From NCBI GenBank assembly GCA_036426205.1, contig CM071568.1, positions 221,824,966 through 221,888,965 on the forward strand: a stretch of 64,000 nucleotides of DNA. The letters run 5' to 3'. The notes beneath the pieces were generated by a model, which was given only the letters and a program-made list of their open reading frames with translations, ran no database searches and had not been told where the DNA came from. Position numbers and translations under genes: made by a program. Numbering within the stretch: position 1 is the first letter of the stretch; each line of letters begins with the position of its first letter. Positions 57,791-64,000 of the stretch are shown here, piece after piece. The DNA comes from Ascaphus truei (Eukaryota > Chordata > Amphibia > Anura > Ascaphidae).

Positions 57791-58739
57791 TTAATGCAGA
57801 GGGGGGAGGGAGAGAGAAGGGGAGAGTGACAGGAAGAGAGGATAATGAGAATGACAGCAAGAGAATGGGGAACGAGAATGAAGGAGAGAGGTGGACAGTG
57901 ACAGGGAGAAAGGGGGGTAATAATGATGGACAGAGGGGAGAGAGAATTACAGCGAGAGAGGGGGAGTGCGTATGAATGTTAGAAAAAATCTTTCAGGTAT
58001 AACATAAACAAATTTCAGTTAGATAGAAGAAAAATCTGAAAAGTTAAATGTATGTGTGGTGTATTAAAAACATACTGATAAACAATATATTCATAGCCAA
58101 CAGTCTAAAAAGAAGACTCCCATACTCTCAGTTATTGAGTTTTAGATGCATTGTTTCAAACCCCTCCTAACAGTATGCATAGGAGCAGGATTCGCTCTGT
58201 GAATGCGCTATACAAGACATTGAAATAGATAGACAGATGATAGATAAAAGTTTAAAAAAATGTGTGCATGTTTTATTGATAGACGTTACTCTATGACTGA
58301 CCAAAAATGGTTTGCAAGGGGTTAACAATGTTTAATGCACTTCTGAACTGAATACTTAATAAACAAACTGCAGTTAACTAACTTTCTTGTGGTCATTACA
58401 TATCACAAAGATTCAAATCTGATCCTGTGAATGATTAAAAAATATTGGTGTAGCCGTACCAATGACAAAACTTTTAAAGAGTCTGTAACAGATGGCCACC
58501 CATTTTGCAACTAAAAGAAAACATAAGATACAGTATTTGCAAGCTAAATCAGAAAATATGCAGCATGATAATGAGCTAGTGATGCTCCGCATGAGTAGGA
58601 TAGCATACTGTATACACATCAGAAGGGTAATGCAGGCACTCTGTAAGGAAAGTCACAGGATACTTAGCAGCCGGTGCTCCATATCAAGAGGATATCCTGA
58701 AGTCCCAGAGTAATCCCTTGGTAGAAAAATTTCTAAAAG
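57791..58739. other. Purine-rich repeat, then AT-rich sequence
   Basis: 57790-57975 is a GAGAGGGGGAG-type purine run; a G run of about 16 lies just before it at 57668. No gene recognised. Confidence 0.5.
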
Positions 58740-59300
58740 GTCCAATAAAGACTGACTGATATTTCCGACTAAAATATTATCTGATGTATGTAATGAATTG
58801 CCGATTGCAGGCATCAAGAGAAGTAGGAATTTAGCGGATAAATTAATTAACGCAGATGGTAAAAAATTCTAATTCTAAACCAGGGAATTGCCGGTGCTTC
58901 AACAGCTCTGTGTGTAATAACCTTGTCATTGGCGATTCATTCTTCACCCCCATAGTGGCAAGGGTATTAAAATAAAAAGCAGGATCATATGTAGATCAAA
59001 TGCCCTTCAGTTTACTATATATAGTAAAGACAACCAGGAAAGTACGCTTTATAGAGCACAAAAGTGTGATCAAAAAGGACACTGAACCATCCATTTTAGT
59101 TCAGCATTGTATAGAACCTACTCAGCCCTTCTGTGCATTAAAAATTATGGGCATAAAGACCATACAGCTAGACGAGGGGCCCCTGATAGGGATACAGTCC
59201 AGCTCAGAAGAGAGGCTTATTGGATCCACATATTACAGACTAGCAATGTTGGGGGACTAAATGAGCAACTTAATTTAAAGTGCTTCCTTGATAGGAGATC
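58740..59300 (+). pseudogene. Penelope-like element: C-terminal GIY-YIG endonuclease fragment
   Basis: Penelope-like retroelements encode an RT followed by a GIY-YIG endonuclease. Here the link region (LPIAGIKRSRNLADKLIN, near 58800-58850) is followed by KTTRKVRFIEHKSVIKK and LVQHCIE (59028-59115) and, after a frameshift near 59180, DRDTVQLRREAYWIHILQT and GGLNEQLNLKCFL. These match the end of the Penelope endonuclease domain. The GIY and YIG strands themselves are largely lost. RT is not recognisable upstream. Sequence downstream to about 59960 may be its 3' region (CCTTGATAAAGGCTGATA). Confidence 0.7.
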
Positions 59301-59764
59301 ATTTCTTCTCCTTTCAGCATTGGATTTTTGTCCATCTCCGTGGACTCTATCCTCAATCTGGATTAAATATTGTGGACTTCAAGCAACATTTATTATTGGT
59401 TATTTTACTAATATTCTCTGTATGAAGTCCAGGCTTCCTTGATGCTTACAGTATATGTGGTTTTTAACCTATATCTGTAGGTGAGGAGTTGTTTCCCCTG
59501 TGGGGATTTATCACATTCTACTGCTTGTTACATTCACTTATCTTATACTGTATATGATTGACATCTTCTTCCACAGCACAGTGCACTGTGGGGATTCCCC
59601 ACCTCGGCATCCTTATTTCCATGATGGCGGGAGACGCTTCCTTCATGGCGTCTCTGGTAGCTATGATGACCGTCGGCCAGCATCTCCATCCCATACGTGG
59701 TGGCGCAAGGCGACGTCAGCTCAATGCTACAGACTGAGCTTGGCAGGATAACTAATTGGTTTTG

Positions 59765-59766
<2 letters not shown>

Positions 59767-59810
<44 letters not shown>

Positions 59811-59916
59811 TGTGCGGTGTGTGTGTGTGGTGTGGTGCTGTGTGTGGTGTGTGTGTTGGGTAGTTATGTGTGTGGTGTGTGTGGTGTGTGTGTGTGGTGT
59901 GTGTGTATTATAGATA
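59767..59916. repeat. (GT)n microsatellite
   Basis: GT dinucleotide run with GGTGTG interruptions. Confidence 0.9.
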
Positions 59917-60019
59917 TATATATATTCACAGTAGCCCTCACCTTGATAAAGGCTGATATATGCAGCTTAAACTTTGTTTTTGTTTTCTGGAACATTAAAT
60001 TATATTTGATGAGCAAATC

Positions 60020-60995
60020 CATGTGCCTGTTTCACTCCAATCTCTACTGTTTAAGAGCCAAGTCACAGTCAAGGACAATACCAAGATTCTGCACACGGAC
60101 AGAATTTAGCAGCTTGGAGCCCCCATGCTTAAGGCCAGTGTCCTGAACTAGCTGCGGTCTTCTTGTCTGCTAATGCTGAGCATCTACCATGAGCACTTCT
60201 GTCTTATCAGGATTCAACCAACTCTAACTCATCCACTCTAGGAGCTCAGATAAACATCTATTGAAGGTTTATAATGGGTCCTTTGTGACTGGTGCAAAGG
60301 ACACGTAGAATTGAGTGTCATCTGCATAGCAGTGATCATCCGGGCCATGCTGTCTGATTATGTCACCTAGGGGCAGCATGTATACTGCGAACAATATTGG
60401 AGACAGGATAGAACCCTATGGCACTCCACATGACAGGGGCATGGGTGCAGATGAGTACACTCATGAAGATACTCTCTGTGACCTACCAATGAGAAAAGAT
60501 CTGAACCAGCTGAGAACTGTGCCACCCATTCCACAGAAATCCTTCAGGCGCTCCATTAATATCCCATGGTCCACAGTATCAAATACTGCAGAGAGGTCTA
60601 GGAGTACTAAGATTGAACAGTCACCTCCTGTTTCTCTCCATCAGAAGATCATTTAGCACACGAACCATAGCTGTTATGCCCTCTTCTAAATCCTGACTGG
60701 AATGGTTGATACATTTTGTGGCTTGATAGATGGCTTTCCAGTGCGGTTTCCACCACTTTCCCAAAAACCTGTCCTAAGAATGGAATGTTTGATACAGGCC
60801 TGTAATTCGCCGTGCAATCCGAGTCCAATGAAGGCTTTTTTTAGAAGAGGTTTGTTGACTGCTTCCTTCAGCGGTTCGGGAAAGATCCCTTTCTGCAAAG
60901 AACACAGTACTATTTTGTAGAACACTGGGCTGATTACATCAACACAGCCTAAGAGAAGGTGTGATGGGACTTTGTCTAAATCGCAGGTACAGGTA
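60020..60995 (-). pseudogene. L2-clade LINE reverse transcriptase fragment
   Basis: Minus-strand pieces, in order from 60995 down: CDLDKVPSHLLLGCVDVISP, FPEPLKEAVNKPLLKK, then [64 protein letters not shown] and the catalytic [10 protein letters not shown] (near 60315), then LNPDKTEVL and NLGIVLDCDL. This is a nearly complete L2-type RT domain broken by several frameshifts and stops, so inactive. The endonuclease and 5' part are absent. Confidence 0.85.
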
Positions 60996-60999
60996 CATC

Positions 61000-61849
61000 A
61001 TTTGGGCCCCTACAAACTAAAAAGACTTTTCTCATTTGGCAATTTATTACACACAACAGCACACGTGTTTCATGCTACTGTGCTATATACTTGCATAATA
61101 CTTTAATAAATAAAAACACAATGTTGCTTCATTGAGATAAGTTGGAACTGAAGCTGTTCCCAGACAACACAGAGGAGGCATTGGGACACGTTTTTATTAT
61201 ACAGGGAGAGTTCTTGGATTTTCCCAATGGACACATTAACCCCTAGGTGCCTTAACACAAATCCAGAATGGGCATGCATGAGAGATCATTTTCATAATTT
61301 TCATGTCAATGATCCATCATTTGTATTATTATTTTTGTTTTGGGAGTAGGATTACTTTGTCTACTACATATGAGTTAAAAACGTAACATGACTGATGTAA
61401 GACAGATTAGATATTGTACTTTTCAAAGACAGTTCATTAGTAGAGATTGGAGACATTTAAAGACAAATTTTAGGGTGGGGGTTTTATCACTAAAAAACCC
61501 TCAGGTGGATTCTTGCAAATCTGCAGATATTGTGTAGCTCTTCTATTTTAGTAATCTCTCTCTCAAATTGTATATATATATCCCTTCAAACCTCTCTCTA
61601 AATTACATAGGGAGAGACAAAAAAAAAAAAAAGCACACCTGAGGAATATGCAAAGTATATTTAAATGCCACACATCCCACACCGTTTCTATAAGAACTAA
61701 ATTGAGTTTACAAGTCTAGTGTAGTTTGTGAGGCCCAACAGGACTAGAACCCACAACCTTTTTTGTTCTGGGCAACATTTCTAGCACTGTAAACGAAACC
61801 TGCTGATGAGTAGAACCATTGTCACAGCATACTTTGAGTATCTAATCCA
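61000..61849. other. No gene recognised
   Basis: AT-rich sequence with an A-run near 61620. No repeat assigned. Confidence 0.5.
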
Positions 61850-62100
61850 GCTATTAAGATATCTCACAGGTACAGTATCAGGTGTGCTCCTAGGAACATT
61901 GAACTGGTAATGGCAACCAGAAAGTGCAAGTGGTCTGCTTCTAAAGTAAGCCAGGGAGAGGTGACTACAGAGGGAGATATGAGCAGTAAAGCGCAAAAGT
62001 ATGCGGTGACCGTGATGCTATTTGTCAGCTGGTTAAGCCCACACTGCTGCTGCCCAGAATAACAAAGGTAGTGGATACTAATCCTGGTGAACCTGATAAT
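61850..62100 (+). repeat. Uninterrupted copy of the repeat split at 9.5-10.9 kb
   Basis: Shares CAGGTGTGCT, GGAACATTGAACTGG, AAGCCAGGGAGAGG, CAGCTGGTT and CTGCTGCCCAGAATA, in order, with 9540-9660 plus 10841-10880. Confidence 0.6.
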
Positions 62101-62277
62101 TCTTCACAAGGTGCTCTAGACTTGTCAGCTCAGTGTAGTTCTTATGAAAATCCTTTTAGGAAGTGTAGGATGCTTGTCCTTTAAATATACTTTCCAGGTA
62201 CCTAAGTTGTGCTCCTTTTTGATCACAGGCTCTCTCCCTATGTTATTTTGAGGGAGGTTTGAGTGGATATATATAGG

Positions 62278-62345
62278 AGAAAGAGAAGAGGGCGCACGCC
62301 CCATAGTGTGTAACTGTATATTTAATAAAGGGGAGGGGAGGGGAG
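62278..62345 (-). repeat. Penelope-type terminal fragment
   Basis: AGAGGGCGCACGCCCCATAG...TAATAAAGGGGAGGGG matches sequence inside both arms of the large inverted repeat (40470-40510 and 44325-44370). Confidence 0.5.
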
Positions 62346-62569
62346 GGGGGTGTGTCTTTACTTGTCTTTGCTCGTCTCTGATGTCAATCTCTGGATGTAG
62401 ACGATCCGTGGTCATCAGGATAATATCCAAGCGTGGAAGAAGTAAACCGGCATCGGATTGGAGTCCTCAGAAGATCTCCTTGCTGTATGGCCTGTAGCTG
62501 TTACACACACGAACCGGCGCTGCTTTGGTCTTGCGGTGTGTTAGTTGATATAGTAGATATATAAGGAGA

Positions 62570-62668
62570 AGAGCGAGAGAGAGGGGAGGAGAGAGAGAGA
62601 GAGAGAGAGAGACGAGAGAGAGAGAGGAGGGAGAGAGAGAGAGAAGAGAGGGGGAGAGAGAGAGGGAG
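62570..62668. repeat. (GA)n microsatellite
   Basis: GAGAGA runs with G interruptions, followed by AT-rich disordered sequence. Confidence 0.85.
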
Positions 62669-63184
62669 TTAGATGAGAGAATAGATATAGAGGATATATA
62701 TTATATATATTAATAGAGATATATATATATAAGTAAGACTCCAAACTAGCTTGCTCTCACTCTCACTTGATTCAGATGGAATCTGTGTGGAGCTGTTCCT
62801 ATGTGGAATTCTGGGCATCCGCCTCGATTTTTTAGTGGCCAAGTACACCTTGTTTAAGGGTTCAGAACAGATATTAGTGGTAAAACATGACGATAGTCGA
62901 TTAATATATTAGAAGTATATAGATAGAGATATATAATCGAGATATTATAAACAATACCTGAACACAGTAAATTAAACTATTTAAAAAAAAAAAAAAACAT
63001 TAATCCATTGATTGTCACTGTGGCTACCTAGGCCCTTTAATGGGGTTAAATATAGGAAGCTGGTAAATTATTACTACTATGCTCACTACTTCCATCATAA
63101 AATTGCGGTAAAAATCATTTTTGGGGCTGGTTGCGATATTAACTTAGTTTTAATGGAGTCTGATGTATCCGGGCCTAAGTGGCA

Positions 63185-63480
63185 CTAGTACGATATACTG
63201 CATGTGCAGTCTATTGCACCCATAACACTGGGGAAACCGGCAGTCCTACAGAAACCCTGTTTCAGCTCCTGCCACACTGTGCTTTCACCGTGGAAATGTA
63301 TCCTAATTAGTATTTTTAGAGCATTCTGAAATTGATGTAAACTTTGAGAAAACGTTAACTGCGCAATTCCACTGACTGCGGCCACAGCACTCTCAGAAGA
63401 CAGAGGCATTTTCACCAGACCAGGAATATAATGACTGGATCTGCTGGCTACTAATCGGGTCTTAACATTACATAAAGAGC
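63185..63480 (-). pseudogene. PIF/Harbinger transposase fragment (HARBI1-like)
   Basis: Harbinger transposases are DDE enzymes. The minus-strand frame reads AVAAVSGIAQLTFSQSL, then KQGFCRTAGFPSVMGAIDCT, the classic motif around the first catalytic D (GAIDCTH in the family). It breaks right after CT (a C replaces the usual H). Upstream codons to about 63480 (TRLVASRSSHYIPGLV) fit the family's N-terminal helix region. The second and third catalytic residues are absent. Confidence 0.7.
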
Positions 63481-64000
63481 CATTATTGAAGCTGCATTAA
63501 ATGAAAATTGGCTTATCACCTCCTCCTCTCTGAGGCATGAGAAGGGGTGCTATGGCTTAAACACTCTGAGCCGCATAGGATCAGCTACTCTCTCTTCTCC
63601 AACAACAATTCCAACATGTCCATCAACATCCACATCCCCACCAACTTCCACCCTGTCACTCTCTTTCCTCAATCTGTCATTCTACAGCCACAAAAGCTCT
63701 GCCATCTTGCACACTGACATGACTGCTGCAAGTCTTCCTTTTAAACCCAGCAAATTGGTCATTATCCAATTATTGGATTACCCACTGTAATTGGATAACG
63801 TTAAACAAAAGATTGAACAAGAACAATCCTTCATTGAGATTTTAGTTCTGTATAGAAATGACTTTAATTATCTAAATTATGTCATGTGGATATTACTTGT
63901 AAATAAGGGGCTGTAGTACTATTGTAGGCTAATAGGTGTGTATTTTTTTCCAAGATGTACGGTGGATTATTTTTATTGCTTTTATCTGTGGGTGGTGAAG
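63481..64000. other. No gene recognised
   Basis: A CA/TC-rich stretch (63590-63680), then AT-rich sequence with inverted ATCCAATTATTGGAT-type words near 63763. No coding signal. Confidence 0.5.

Overview
The window looks like repeat-dominated intergenic DNA from a vertebrate, most likely an anuran amphibian. That is an inference from the mix of L2-type LINEs, Penelope-like debris, a Gmr1-type Ty3/gypsy element, Harbinger/Tigger/Tc1-type MITEs and long CA/AT microsatellites. I found no intact host protein-coding gene, no tRNA or rRNA gene and no CRISPR array. Every protein-coding signal I recognise belongs to a mobile element and nearly all are broken. The one part that could be a host promoter is a CpG-rich stretch at about 53.8-54.13 kb.

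Layout. 0-4.3 kb: RNase H tail, LTR, primer-site region, gag, protease and integrase of Gmr1-like Ty3/gypsy DNA, with one LTR shared by two partial copies. 4.3-14 kb: hAT-like and L2-like fragments, several MITEs, a hammerhead-ribozyme-like sequence at 7.54 kb, and a palindromic insertion at 9.67-10.84 kb with a 15-bp target duplication. 14.1-23.0 kb: the most interesting block. A decayed BEN-domain-like gene on the minus strand lies head-to-head with a five-exon Tc1/mariner-like transposase gene on the plus strand, flanked by tandemly duplicated non-coding DNA. A TA-flanked MITE has landed in exon 5. 23-36 kb: LINE fragments, palindromic repeats, a C/G-run tract and microsatellites. 36.1-48.8 kb: a very large imperfect inverted repeat with arms of about 5 kb around a 2.7-kb spacer. 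The arms seem to differ mainly by tiny indels, so an assembly or raw-read problem must be considered. 49-64 kb: more MITEs, a second ribozyme-like motif, a short insertion with 15-bp flanking repeats, the CpG-rich segment, a Penelope-like GIY-YIG fragment, an L2 reverse transcriptase on the minus strand and a Harbinger transposase fragment.

How the parts relate. The BEN-like gene and the transposase share a short intergenic region, and both lie inside DNA rich in CAGTAC/GTACTG motifs with duplicated flanks on both sides. I therefore propose one two-gene DNA transposon. Three TA-flanked MITEs of 356-361 bp (5.6, 19.7 and 51.4 kb) have related termini, and one interrupts this transposase. Ribozyme-like motifs recur in Penelope-type debris across the window.
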